Source: Selaginella moellendorffii | Taxonomy: Eukaryota; Streptophyta; Lycopodiopsida; Selaginellales; Selaginellaceae | Direction: 5' to 3' | DNA length: 64,000 nucleotides | Assembly (NCBI RefSeq): GCF_000143415.4 | Contig: NW_003314321.1 | Span: forward strand, 186,001-250,000 | In this document: piece by piece, positions 33,110 to 43,538 of the stretch | How the letters are laid out: the number at the start of each line of letters is the position of its first letter | How positions within the stretch are numbered: position 1 is the stretch's first letter | Made by a program: the position numbers and the translations under genes | Notes under the pieces: model-generated | Seen by the model: the letters and a program-made list of their open reading frames with translations, nothing else | Databases searched by the model: none | Told to the model about the DNA's origin: nothing

Positions 33110-34699
33110 ATGGAGGATTGGGCGTGGAGCTGCCTGCTTGTGGCGTCGAGCTTGGTGCTGTGCGCGCTGGCGTGGGAGCAGCTGGGCTACATCCGCAAGG
33201 GCGCGCATTTGCCCGGGCCGCGGCTGGTGATCCCGTTCCTGGGCAATGTGGCGGCCATGGTGGCCGATCCCACGGGCTTCTGGGAGCGCCAGGCGATCCG
33301 GGCCAGGAGCAGCCCCTGGGGCCTGTCCTGGGACGTGATCCTGGGGCGATTCATCCTCTTTGTCCGCGACGCGGAGCTCTCACACAAGATCTTCGCGAAT
33401 GTCCGGCCCGAGGCATTCCATCTCGTGGGTCACCCATTCGGGAAGAAGCTCTTTGGCGAGGAGAATCTCATCTTCATGTTTGGGGAGGAGCACAAGGATC
33501 TCCGGCGCCGTCTCGCGCCGCTCTTCACCTGGAAGGCGCTGGGCGTCTACGTCGCCATCCAGGAGCGCACCATCCGCAAGCACATCCATCGCTGGCTCGC
33601 CAATTCCTCGAGCTCGATCCACCAGCGCCCAGTGGCGATGAGGAGCCTCTGCCGCGACATGAATCTCGAGACGTCCCAGGAGGTGTTCGTAGGACCATAC
33701 CTGGATCCGCGAGCGCGCGAGCGCTTCACGCACGATTACAACCTCTTCAACCTCGGCCTCCTGGCGCTGCCGATCGATCTCCCGGGCTTCGCCTTCCGCC
33801 GCGCCAAGCAGGCGGTGGAGCGGCTGGTGGCGACGCTGGGCGAGTGCGCGGCGCGGAGCAAGCGGCGGATGAGCACCCCGGGCGAGCAGCCGGCGTGCCT
33901 CATGGACTTTTGGATGGCGGAGACGCTGGCGGAGATCCGCGCCGCCAGGGAGTCGGGCTCGCCGCCGCCGCCGCACAGCTCGGACCGCCAGGTCGGGCAG
34001 CACATATTTGACTTCCTCTTCGCGGCACAGGACGCTTCCACCTCGTCCCTCGTGTGGGTCTGCGCGCTGCTCGAATCAAACCCGCAAGTGCTCGGCAAGA
34101 TCCTCGACGAGCAAAGATCTCTTCGCGGGGGAGGACGAGGAGGAGGAGAATTTGGATCAAACTTTGACCCCGCCACCCCGGTGGGGTCGGAGCTCCTGCG
34201 CGAGATGAAGTACACGGAGATGGTGGTGAAGGAGGTGCTTCGCTACAGGCCGCCGGCGACCATGGTGCCACACATTGCGAGCGTGGATTTCCCCATCACG
34301 GACTCGTACACTGTTCCCAAGGGGGCCATCGTCTTCCCGTCGCTGTTGGAGTCGTCGTTCCAGGGGTTTAGGGAGCCGTACGCGTTCGATCCGGATAGAT
34401 TCTCGGCGGCGCGGCTCGAGGACGTGGCGTTCAAGCGGAACTGGCTGCTGTTCGGCGCGGGATCGCACCAGTGTCTCGGCCAGAGGTACGCCATCAACCA
34501 TCTCGTGCTCTTCACCGCGCTCTTCTCCAGCATGGTCGAGTGGGAGAGGGTCCGGACGCCCGGCTGCGACGAGATCCTCTACGTGCCCACCATTGTCCCC
34601 AGGGATGGATGCCTGGTCACTCTCAGGCCCCGCCGCGGCGATGATGATCGACGAGGACGGGAAGAACGAGAGATTGAGGAGACGAGTACAGAGAGCTAG
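33110..34699 (+). CDS. CYP710A: Cytochrome P450 CYP710A, sterol C-22 desaturase
   Basis: ER-anchored P450 that introduces the C-22 double bond of the sterol side chain (for example sitosterol to stigmasterol). A single exon of 529 codons; intronless genes are usual for this family. N-terminal anchor at residues 5-21, then LPGPRLVIPFLGN. Family-specific blocks are intact: VRPEAFHLVGHPFGKKLFGE, NLETSQEVFVGPYLDP, DYNLFNLGLLALPIDLPGFA. P450 motifs: I-helix AAQDASTS (305-312), ExxR as E375-R378, and heme loop FGAGSHQCLGQ with Cys455. GC content is much higher than in the flanks. The last about 20 residues are an acidic/basic tail not typical of the family. Possible regulatory palindromes lie upstream. 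Confidence 0.95.
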   Translation: MEDWAWSCLLVASSLVLCALAWEQLGYIRKGAHLPGPRLVIPFLGNVAAMVADPTGFWERQAIRARSSPWGLSWDVILGRFILFVRDAELSHKIFANVRPEAFHLVGHPFGKKLFGEENLIFMFGEEHKDLRRRLAPLFTWKALGVYVAIQERTIRKHIHRWLANSSSSIHQRPVAMRSLCRDMNLETSQEVFVGPYLDPRARERFTHDYNLFNLGLLALPIDLPGFAFRRAKQAVERLVATLGECAARSKRRMSTPGEQPACLMDFWMAETLAEIRAARESGSPPPPHSSDRQVGQHIFDFLFAAQDASTSSLVWVCALLESNPQVLGKILDEQRSLRGGGRGGGEFGSNFDPATPVGSELLREMKYTEMVVKEVLRYRPPATMVPHIASVDFPITDSYTVPKGAIVFPSLLESSFQGFREPYAFDPDRFSAARLEDVAFKRNWLLFGAGSHQCLGQRYAINHLVLFTALFSSMVEWERVRTPGCDEILYVPTIVPRDGCLVTLRPRRGDDDRRGREEREIEETSTES

Positions 34700-37121
34700 G
34701 GGAAGGTTTCCCATTTTTTTCCACAACACAGGTTGGTTGCCGGAGAATTCATAGCGTGGCATCAGGTGCCCGAGATGGGGGCCCGAGGTGGCGTTGGAGA
34801 TGGAGTCCGAGGTGGCATGTCAGCCTCTGGCCATTGATTTGTTGGTTGGTTTTAGAGGGGTACTACTAGGCACCACTGTAATGTCCCACTTTCCTTGTGA
34901 TATAAGAAATAGGACCTACATTGGGTCCTTTGCTTTGGTCCTCCTTGACCAGAGGGAACGGGTTTGAATGGGGGAGGGATATGCCTCGGGGATATTTTGG
35001 CGGTCAATGGTTTTCTTATCTTTTGTTTGCTGCAGGGCATGTGGAGTTTTGCTGACGAGATTGGTAGTTGGGCCTGTCCAGCCTGGACCGCCAGCACGAC
35101 GACAGCTCAACAGAGCATGGTAATCATTGACGTCAGCAACTGTAACTTTGATGGTGTGTTTTTTTAACACTATAGAAAGTGCTTTTAAGAATGCAACTAG
35201 TTTGTTCAATGTCTAAGGAGCGCCACTGGATGGAGTCCCATCTCAACTTGGCACAAAATGCCCAGTGCTGCTACATTTGAGTCCCCACCCCTTTGATCAA
35301 CTCTAAAAGCCTTTTTACTAAGGTGGGAATAGTGATTTTGTAATTCTTGTACTAATATTACAACTCACACTAATGTCTGTTAATATTTGAATTTATCATT
35401 TGCAGAACACTGTAACAGTATTAATTTTACCTTTATAAGTGTTTTTAGTGATAATTAATTCCCGAACACTTATAGTTGCATATAATTATATGTATTTTCT
35501 TGAAGAGCATCTGAAACTTCAATTAGGTTGTTAACACCACCACAAGAACTTGTAGACCTTTTATATATAAGAAAATTCATTCCAATCGAATAGTTCACAG
35601 TTTTATACATTAAGATATTCACAAAATTCATATTATTCTCCTCTCTCAAAGATGATGGTAAATCTGGTGAAACATCTAGAGCTTTCGTTGTAATATTGAA
35701 GAACTAGAAGAACTTGAAACTTAAGAGACACCAGTAGACATAATATAATAAACCAAAAACCAAAATCATATTAGCATATATAGAATAATTGTTACAAAAA
35801 AAACACACCAGTAAAACTGAGGAGAATCTAAGAAACAAAATAAAAATCTGTTGCACTTTTCTATATATGTGCACAAGAACTAAAAGAGGTTCTAGATCAT
35901 TTTTATTTGATAAAGAGAAAGTTGGTTTCTGTTTCTCACATTGCTTCTAAAACACTTGCACCTTTTAAAAATCAAACTTAAATTTCGAGTGGAAGTTTGT
36001 TACTATTTTCCATATTGATGAGGTCATTAGAACCTCTTTTTTTATTTAGTTCTCTTTGCACTTTAATTGTCACCTTTAAATTGGTAAACCCATAGCTAAG
36101 AAAGAAAAAGAAAAGAAAAGAAAACAATGAGGAGTTCATACTCTTAACACAAAAATGTTTTCAATAGAAAAAAAAGGGAAGATTCAAATAGAGTTTCCTT
36201 GCTAATGGCTGCTAAGTGGTATAACTATCCAAAAAAAAAAAAAAACTCTAGGTTAGAGCAATCATATTTAATGATCCTCATCCAAAGAAGAGGAATTCAT
36301 ATCAGCTTATTTCTGAGCATTTTGTGGGCTGTAATAAAGCATTGGTGTTTAAGAAAGTACAAACATATTATTAATCTATAATTACAAAATAATATAATTG
36401 TATATACAGTATAAAAGATGTTTAAGAAAGTTTAAAAATTATAAATATTAAAGTTTCTAAATATAATTAATTTAAATATCAATAATTAGATAGTAGATTA
36501 TATCAGAATATCAGAGCATATTATTTTAAATCATAAATATAAATAATACTTTTATACCTCCTCCACATATTTTTAAGCATATAAAATATTCTAGTTTAAA
36601 TTAAAAAATAAATCATCTATTTTATTAGGACTGTTAAATATATCTATTTAACATCCAAAAATTAAAGGAAATTCTAAATTTAATTTTATCTTATATATTA
36701 AGTTTTCTTAGTATATGTTATACAAATAAAATACTGCAATTATAATGATCTACATTTAAATAATTATAAACATAGAATTTTACTGGTTTGATTAAGCAAA
36801 CCTGTAGGGACTAAGTAGATAAACCTAGAATATGCTTGGATATTCTAGAATATTTTACCATCTAACGGTTGTTATTCATTTAGATTAATTTTGTATTTAT
36901 AATTTATAAACATGTTCATATCTTATAAAATTTCTAAACCTTTCTAATATATTATTTTTTATTCTATCATCTAATGGTTGATATGTAATAAGATTAATCT
37001 TGTGTTTATAAATTACAAATATGCTTATAATTATAAAATTTATTTAATAAATTGAATTAATAAGTAAGAATAACACTACTATTAAGCAAACCAAACCGTA
37101 CTACATACAATGTGTAACAAT
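34700..37121. other. AT-rich island without genes
   Basis: From about 35200 the base composition falls sharply to AT-rich DNA with A-runs and AAAAG repeats near 36110. No frame has a recognisable domain. A dispersed repeat copy occupies the end (36784-37097). The contrast with the GC-rich CYP710A gene suggests inserted or heterochromatic DNA. Confidence 0.6.
36784..37097 (+). repeat. Dispersed AT-rich repeat, about 310 bp, copy 1
   Basis: Matches 49372-49668 in order and sense over its whole length; shared tracts include ATTCATTTAGATTAAT-like, GATTAATCTTGTGTTTATAA and GAATAACACTACTATTAAGC. Both ends carry TTAAGCAAA. It has no coding capacity and looks like a non-autonomous element such as a MITE. 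Confidence 0.75.
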
Positions 37122-38007
37122 TTATTTTTGATAATAGATAACAAAGTCAACAATCCCTGATAAACTACGATACAACACTAAACTTCCATCATCTTGTATA
37201 ATAAGAATAGATGGTAATTCACATGGTGAAGGTGAGCAATATTTATTAATTGTATATAGTGGATCTCCATTTCTCTTATACAATACCAAATTACCATCTG
37301 TTTTAAGCAATATACAACCATATTGTCCATAATTACCAGTATTACTATTCCAATATGCAAACTTATTTTGCACATCTAATAGTTGAATTTCACAATTACT
37401 AAGCAATACTAACTCATACTTTTTATTTGGTGAAAGTTTCAAAGTGCCAAGATTCATAAAAGCAAATTTCTCCAGAAATAAGGCTTGAGTACATAATCCA
37501 ACAATCATATAAGTCTTGAGGATTTTTTTCTACCATCTGAGTTTTGTTTGTAAGTTTTTGTATTGATATCTTAGGTATTTTCGATCTGTACTCTAGAAAA
37601 TAAAGAACCATAAAATTGGCATTAACAACTAGCAAAGCATCATAACCTTGCCATTGAGTTTTATCCTTCAAAACATGATAAATTGGGTATAAACCAGTTG
37701 TTATGTCATCTCCACTAGCACCGCCATTTCTATTAAATTGACCACTACAATATCCTTCATCATTAACAGGGTTGAGAAACCATGCAGCTACCAGCACACG
37801 GAATGACCCAATCACGTTCAAATATGCGAATGCCTGTCCATATGAGTAACTATAATCATGACTAATAGAATCTATCACTTGATCTAGTGTAAACAAAATA
37901 ACATCCCGTGGATCTCCAACTGGTATAACATTTGCAGTCCCACCATCCTCAAGCTTGCCCTCAAGGTAACGAAATAAAGAGAAAATTATGAGAAATTTGA
38001 GTCTCAT
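37122..38007 (-). pseudogene. Secreted protein with bulb-type lectin-like domain, frameshifted
   Basis: Reading from 38007, a frame begins with a signal-peptide-like MRLKFLIIFSLFRYLEG and continues about 160 residues to a run of seven A near 37530. Beyond it the continuation is in another frame to 37122. That part has the bulb-lectin (B_lectin) pattern: LGTLKLSPNKKYELVLLSNC, LLKTDGNLVLYKRNGDPLYT and IQDDGSLVLYRS, close to the mannose-binding QxDxNxVxY motif but with changes (TDGN, DDGS). One base lost or two gained in the A-run would explain the break; a short unusual intron or an assembly error are alternatives. The gene is much more AT-rich than its neighbours. Confidence 0.6.
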
Positions 38008-38184
38008 ATTCTCTGGCCTTCACATATATGGAAAAAAAAATTAGAAGCTTGTGAAGCTTGAAGCTTTGAAAAAAATGCTAAACTTGTCATATTGTTTTAA
38101 AGTAGTAAGCTTTTTTTCTTTTTTTGCTTTTTCTTTATTAAAAAAACAGAGATCTTTTTTTAAAAAAAGAGAGCAGATTCATTC

Positions 38185-38310
38185 TTGACCTGACCGGGCT
38201 GTTGCATTTAAACCCCGGAGCGACAGCGAGCTCGACAAAGTATTTCCCCATCCTCGACGGCTCCATATGCCAGTCCGTGAGCCCCAGATTTCGTCCAGCA
38301 CGCTGGATCC
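38185..38310 (-). pseudogene. 3-ketoacyl-CoA synthase C-terminal fragment
   Basis: About 35 codons reading [20 protein letters not shown] then APGFKCNSPV. This matches the end of KCS enzymes, where WHMEPSRM and GFKCNSAVW (with the catalytic Asn) occur; the segment between them is deleted here. The intact KCS gene lies 3 kb away on the other strand. It has no start, active-site Cys or His, so it is a relic. Confidence 0.75.
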
Positions 38311-38600
38311 TGAGAAACCTCCTCGCCACCAGCGTGAAATGTTACAACGCGTTCATTCATTGCCACACACTGGTGCGAACAGTGGCAGTGCCCATGCTTT
38401 TGAGCATTTTATCGTCCACTGGGAGCCTGATCACCAAGGATGGGCGAGAAAGGGATCTCTAGGACTAAAATTCTCCTTTTATGAAAGGTAGCAAGTTTTG
38501 GCTCCTAGACATGATTAACTATTGTCTCTCTATAATTGCAAATGTTTCAGGCACTGATGGTGTCAATATATGATTATCACAGACTAAGAAAGTACTGATA

Positions 38601-38899
38601 CTAACAGCCCAGAAACATATGCGGGCCACAGCAGCAACAAATCTCTAGAAGCCAGCAGCAGCACAGACCAGCTAAACTGCAAAACGACCAAACGAGTGAT
38701 AAAAACCGGTAGAAAAGCTGAAGTTACCATCCTTCCGCAAAGCCTTTCTCGCGGTGAGAAGGCCCCTGGTAATAGTATTGCGGCGGGGGCGCCACCGGAG
38801 GAGGATAGCCTTGAATTGGAGAAGGAAAGATTCATCCATCGATCAATAACTTCAAACTCTTCTCTCACCTTGAGGAGGATAAGGATAAGAAGTTCCCAT
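38601..38899 (-). CDS. Small CYSTM (cysteine-rich transmembrane) protein
   Basis: Three tiny exons, 38869-38899, 38728-38809 and 38601-38676, join to 62 codons. The protein starts MGTSYPYPPQGYPPPVAPPP, continues with QYYYQGPSHREKGFAEG, and ends in the cysteine block CLAGLCCCWLLEICCCCG. That is the CYSTM design: Gly/Pro/Tyr-rich N-terminus and a Cys-rich tail-anchored hydrophobic helix. The family is found at membranes and is linked to stress tolerance in plants and fungi. All three introns/exons have GT-AG ends and phases that fit. No single open frame shows it, so it is easy to miss. Confidence 0.85.
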
Positions 38900-39504
38900 A
38901 CTGTCCAGTTGGGACTCGCCCTGATCTTCCTATAGAGCAAAAGATCTTGGTGCTTGCTTACGTACGTACTTTTTGACCAGAAAAAGATTCGATTTTTATC
39001 AAAGGATCAACACCAAAGTTGGTGAAAGATGTACTTCAAAATCTTCCGGTTCGGTGGAATGAATATTTTCTCCATCACTTTCGAACTTTGATTCCAACCT
39101 TGATGTCTCCAGGTGATTTGGAGCACAAGAGCTTTCAATAAGTGACACCATCTTCTCGCATCACTCATGCTAGCAATGGAGCTGCTAGAGCAATCGAGAA
39201 AAACGCGATGGTTCCTTTGCGGGCTTGAAATCGTTGATGGCTTCGCAGGCTCGAAAATGTTCTCTTGAACTTTTGAAGGATATCGCGAGCCTGAAACATT
39301 GGCACAGCGTTTACAAATAATTCACTGCATGGGACTTGAGCACGTCGGAGAAAGAAATGGACTTACTATGGTCAGAACGAAAAAAGTCCAAGCGCACGAC
39401 CTGAAACTCAAATCACACTTACAGTATACTACACGGCAAAGACGGGATTCCCGGATACATGATTGCTACCAAAACTGTGGAAAGTTACCCCGAGAAGGCA
39501 TGGG

Positions 39505-40889
39505 TCACGACGCCTTTGAATCTGGTGTGCCTTCGTCCATAGCTGTGTCTTCGGGATTCACCATCTTGTCTAGTGAATCAATATCCGAAAGCTGGGTCAG
39601 GGTCTCAATGCGCAGGCTGTTTGCATCCTCGCTGCACGGAAAACCGAGAATGTTTTAATACAAAACAGCTACAAGGGCAGTACGTACTCTGTGACTCCAA
39701 AAAGCTCTTTGATTTTCAGAGCGTCTCTTGACGTCGAACAGAACTCGTCCAACTGGAGAACAAGAAACTGTGGTGAGAAAGAGCACAAAGTAAAGTGATC
39801 TTCACCTCAGATAAGTATAGGAGCTTGCTAAAGAGAGAACGAACAGCAGCCTTCCGCTTGACACCCCTCTCCGTGAGTCCCCGTAAATCCATCATCACGG
39901 TTCCTACATGCAAAGTCCGGTCAGGACGTGATTCAAGCCGAAATCTTCACAGACCATTCTCATTCACCACGCGCCTCGAGGTTTCGTTCAAGACTTCGGC
40001 AATCTCATTGTCGGTCAGCTTGGTGGTCCTTCGGAGATGAATAAGATCTGCGACAGTCTCCGGCGTGAAAGCTCGCTCGTTCATGGCGTATCGAATATAC
40101 TTCCGGAGCACTTCTTTTGAGTCAAAAGAGCACTGGAAAGGACACGAAGTGAAAAGGAGAGCAGAAAGAAAAAAAAGGAATCACAGCCTACCTTCCTTTC
40201 CAGCTCTTTGAGCACTTTGCTGTCAAATTCTTCACGGCGCTGTGGAAAATACTTGTCCAAGGAAGTCACCAAAAAGGCATTCTTTCCAATCTGAAACAAA
40301 AAGATGCGTCCATCCATCATCCATCTCCACGTAAAAAGCGAAAGAACAAAACGAAAGAGCTCGAGAGCTTTACCATCCTTCTCTTCTTCGCCTTTGGAGA
40401 GCTATACTTCTTCACAGTCCTGTACACAGCGATCACGAAAGTCACGCTGAAATACGCCACGGGCAAAACCAGCAGCCATGGAACGGAGCTCTGTCCCACC
40501 CTGGGCCCTGGAATCGCTTGAATGGCATTCCCGGTCATCTGGACAAGCTCCCCGGTCTTCTCCTCCACCCAGCTCATCTCCACCTCTTCCACCTCTTCTT
40601 TCACAACCGGCGCTGCTGCCACCGCATTCTTCCCAGCATTCTTCCTCCCACTTCCTTTCGAAACCTCCGTCTCTGAGGTAGCAGCGGTCACCTCCGCCTC
40701 TTCTTGATCCTTCTTCTTCGAAGACCACCATGCCCGAGCCGAGACACCCCGTCGCAGCGCCGGAGCTGCGAAATCCCGGGAGCTGGCGCTCCAAATCGCG
40801 TCGCGAGGGAGTAATCTACTCGATTGGGGGGAGTACCTGGAGCAGCAGCGCGCGGGAGGGACAAGAATCGCGCTGGTCATCGTCGCCAT
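39505..40889 (-). CDS. Plastid-targeted membrane protein of unknown function
   Basis: Six exons, 40374-40889, 40192-40290, 39955-40132, 39806-39903, 39688-39752 and 39505-39631, join to 360 residues. The N-terminus is rich in S, R and A and looks like a plastid transit peptide; then comes an acidic stretch (EVEEVEMSWVEEKTGELVQ), one membrane helix (VPWLLVLPVAYFSVTFVIAV), and a soluble helical domain with KNAFLVTSLDKYFP, LRKYIRYAMNERAFTPETVA, DLRGLTERGVKRKAAVRSLF and KIKELFGVTDEDANSLRI. I believe this is a plant-specific family annotated in places as armadillo-like, but I cannot name it with certainty. Consistent exon phases across all six exons make the gene model sound. Confidence 0.8.
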
Positions 40890-41166
40890 CGATGAGAGAG
40901 GTGGCCCAAAACCTAAGTTCTTGGCCTAACCCCCTGGGTTAGTTAAATGGCGTTTGTTAGCTAACCAGATGCGCGGCATATCCTCTTTTTCTATTTTTCC
41001 AAAAATTAGGGCTAGCTCGAGCTAACGAGATGCGCGGCATATCCCCTGTCTTTTATTTTTTCAAACATTAGGGCTAGCTCTTTATGGCCAGGAGTAAAAA
41101 TCGATAGCGATATGTCCGGCTGGTCTTTTGGCGTTCCGCGTGGTACGTAATGGACCGCCAGCGGTG

Positions 41167-41174
41167 ATATAAAT
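41167..41174 (+). promoter_or_regulatory. TATA-box candidate for KCS
   Basis: ATATAAAT within GGTGATATAAATGCCG lies about 155 bp before the KCS start codon, a reasonable place for a core promoter. No start-site evidence is available. Confidence 0.4.
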
Positions 41175-41328
41175 GCCGCCCATGCTATGCCTCCCATTCT
41201 TCCAGATTTTAGGGTTCTTGGCTCGCGAGAAGGGAGAAAAGGAGGAGTGGGAGAGAGGGAAATCTTTGGTTTGATGCGCCAAGCTCGGATCTGACAGAAG
41301 ACAAGCCGCGCGCCGCATTTCTCCAGCA

Positions 41329-42831
41329 ATGGATCGTCCCCCGCGGGTAAGATCGAGGCTCCCGGATTTCCTCCAGTCCGTGCGGCTCAAGTACGTGAAG
41401 CTCGGCTACCTCTATGTGGTGTCGCGGGCGCTCATCTTCCTGCTGGTGCCGCTCATGCTCCTGGTGGCCGCGGAGATCGGCAGGCTGGGGATCGACGACA
41501 TCTGGAAGCTGTGGGAGCACTTGCAGTTCAATCTGGTGAGCGTGCTGGCGTGCTCCGGGGCGCTCGTCTTCGCGGCCACGCTCTACTTCATGTCGCGGCC
41601 CCGCCCGGTCTATCTCGTGGATTTTGCGTGCTACAAGCCCGACGACGAGAGGAAGTGCTCCAAGGCCACTTTCATGGAGCGATCCACGCTCTCGGGGGCT
41701 TTCAACGACACCACTCTCGAGTTCCAGAAGAAGATCTTGGAGAGATCCGGGCTGGGCGAGGACACTTATCTCCCCGAGGCAGTGATGAACGTTCCGCCCA
41801 ATCCATGCATGAGGGAGGCGAGGAAGGAGGCCGAGATCGTCATGTTTGGAGCCATCGACGAGCTCCTGGCCAAGACCGGAGTGAAGCCCAAGGACATCGG
41901 CGTGCTGGTCGTCAACTGCAGCCTCTTCAATCCCACTCCATCGCTCTCGGCCATGATCGTCAATCACTACCGGATGCGCGGCAACATCACGAGCTTGAAT
42001 CTCGGCGGGATGGGCTGCAGCGCCGGGGTGATCTCCATCGACCTCGCCAAGGATCTGCTCCAGGTCCACACCAACACGTACGCGCTGGTGGTGAGCATGG
42101 AGAACATCACGCTCAACTGGTACTTTGGCAACGAGCGCTCCATGCTGGTGCCAAACTGCCTCTTCCGGATGGGTGGAGCGGCCATCCTCCTCTCCAACAA
42201 GCGGTCCGCGCGACGCCGCGCCAAGTACGAGCTCGTCCACACGGTGAGAACTCACAAGGGGGCCGACGAGAAGTGCTTCCAGTGCGTCTACCAGCAGGAG
42301 GACGACAAGGGGACGGTGGGAGTTTCACTCTCGCGGGATCTCATGGCGGTGGCTGGCGACGCGCTCAAGACCAACATCACGACGCTGGGTCCGCTGGTGC
42401 TGCCGCTGTCCGAGCAGATCATGTTCTTCTTCACGCTCTTCGCGAGGAAGGTGCTCAAGATGAAAGTCCGGCCTTACATCCCCGACTTCAAGCTGGCGTT
42501 CGAGCACTTTTGCATCCACGCCGGGGGGAGGGCCGTGCTGGACGAGCTGGAGAAGAACCTCCAGCTCTCGCCGTGGCATATGGAGCCGTCGAGGATGACG
42601 CTCTACCGCTGGGGGAACACTTCCTCGAGCTCGCTGTGGTACGAGCTCGCCTACTGCGAGGCCAAGGGGAGGATTGCTCGCGGGGACCGGATCTGGCAGA
42701 TTGCTTTTGGATCCGGGTTTAAGTGCAACAGCGCGGTGTGGAGAGCTCGAAAGTCGCTCAAGCCGGATCAGGTGAAGAACGCGTGGTCGGACTTTATCGA
42801 CGAGTTCCCGGTCTCGCTGGCTCACATCTAG
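41329..42831 (+). CDS. 3-ketoacyl-CoA synthase (FAE1/KCS family)
   Basis: Condensing enzyme of ER fatty-acid elongation: joins malonyl-CoA to a long-chain acyl-CoA on the way to very-long-chain fatty acids of waxes, cutin-associated lipids and sphingolipids. Single exon, 500 residues. Two N-terminal membrane helices (about 34-52 and 68-88), then [12 protein letters not shown], the usual start of the KCS domain. The catalytic triad is intact: Cys230 in GGMGCSAGV, His397 in FCIHAGGR, and Asn467 in [24 protein letters not shown] and [10 protein letters not shown] are typical substrate-pocket blocks. Length matches plant KCS enzymes. Which subclass and chain length it serves cannot be read from sequence alone. 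High GC. Confidence 0.96.
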   Translation: MDRPPRVRSRLPDFLQSVRLKYVKLGYLYVVSRALIFLLVPLMLLVAAEIGRLGIDDIWKLWEHLQFNLVSVLACSGALVFAATLYFMSRPRPVYLVDFACYKPDDERKCSKATFMERSTLSGAFNDTTLEFQKKILERSGLGEDTYLPEAVMNVPPNPCMREARKEAEIVMFGAIDELLAKTGVKPKDIGVLVVNCSLFNPTPSLSAMIVNHYRMRGNITSLNLGGMGCSAGVISIDLAKDLLQVHTNTYALVVSMENITLNWYFGNERSMLVPNCLFRMGGAAILLSNKRSARRRAKYELVHTVRTHKGADEKCFQCVYQQEDDKGTVGVSLSRDLMAVAGDALKTNITTLGPLVLPLSEQIMFFFTLFARKVLKMKVRPYIPDFKLAFEHFCIHAGGRAVLDELEKNLQLSPWHMEPSRMTLYRWGNTSSSSLWYELAYCEAKGRIARGDRIWQIAFGSGFKCNSAVWRARKSLKPDQVKNAWSDFIDEFPVSLAHI

Positions 42832-43538
42832 AGAAGAGGAAAGAACTGGAAGCTGAGCTATGGAGGATTGGAGCTGGAACACAGCGGCAGCAAACATCTC
42901 TACTGGTTCTTGGGGGAGGTTTGTGGCTCTTCTTTTTCTTCTTTTTTTTTTGTCTTGATTTCTTTCTTTCTGCGATGTCCTGGTTGGATTGACAGACAGA
43001 GACGAAGTCTTTTCCTCTCTGATAACTTTACTTCGTTGTTTTTGTTCACTCGATGATCAATGAAACGAAGAGATTTTAATTCTTCCAATTTATGAGAGCA
43101 CAGACAAAACAAACACGGACTTTTAGGCTCAAACGTGTTTTTTTTTATGAGGTTTTCTTAGATTGGAACAAAACTTCCTCGATGGTGGCGAGTGTGTTTA
43201 TTGTGCGTGACGATCATCATCAGCTTTGCCTTTTTCCTGTGTTTGGGTGTTTTGATTCCAACAAACAAGCTACCGAGAAAGAGATTCGCCACTTCTTCTT
43301 GACCGGAATGCTAACATTCTGAAGTGTAGTCTACCAAAACTTCCTTCCTGGAGGAAAATTCAACGATTGCGAGTTGAGAGCGAGTAAACAAACACGGAAT
43401 TCTTACCAGTTTCTTAACCACATGAAGTCGAGATTGGTGCCATGCCATGAAGCAAAAGCACAGGTCACGCCCCCTGTGGATTTGATTTCCAAGTGTTACC
43501 AAACAACTTTAGTAGACACGTTACATCCACGGACCTTT

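Noticed and set aside
32656-34011. Long plus-strand frame overlapping CYP710A
   Set aside because: GC-rich out-of-frame shadow; the CYP710A frame has all P450 motifs and this one has none.
41209-42255. 348-codon minus-strand frame opposite KCS
   Set aside because: Antisense shadow of the GC-rich KCS coding sequence; no domain is visible.
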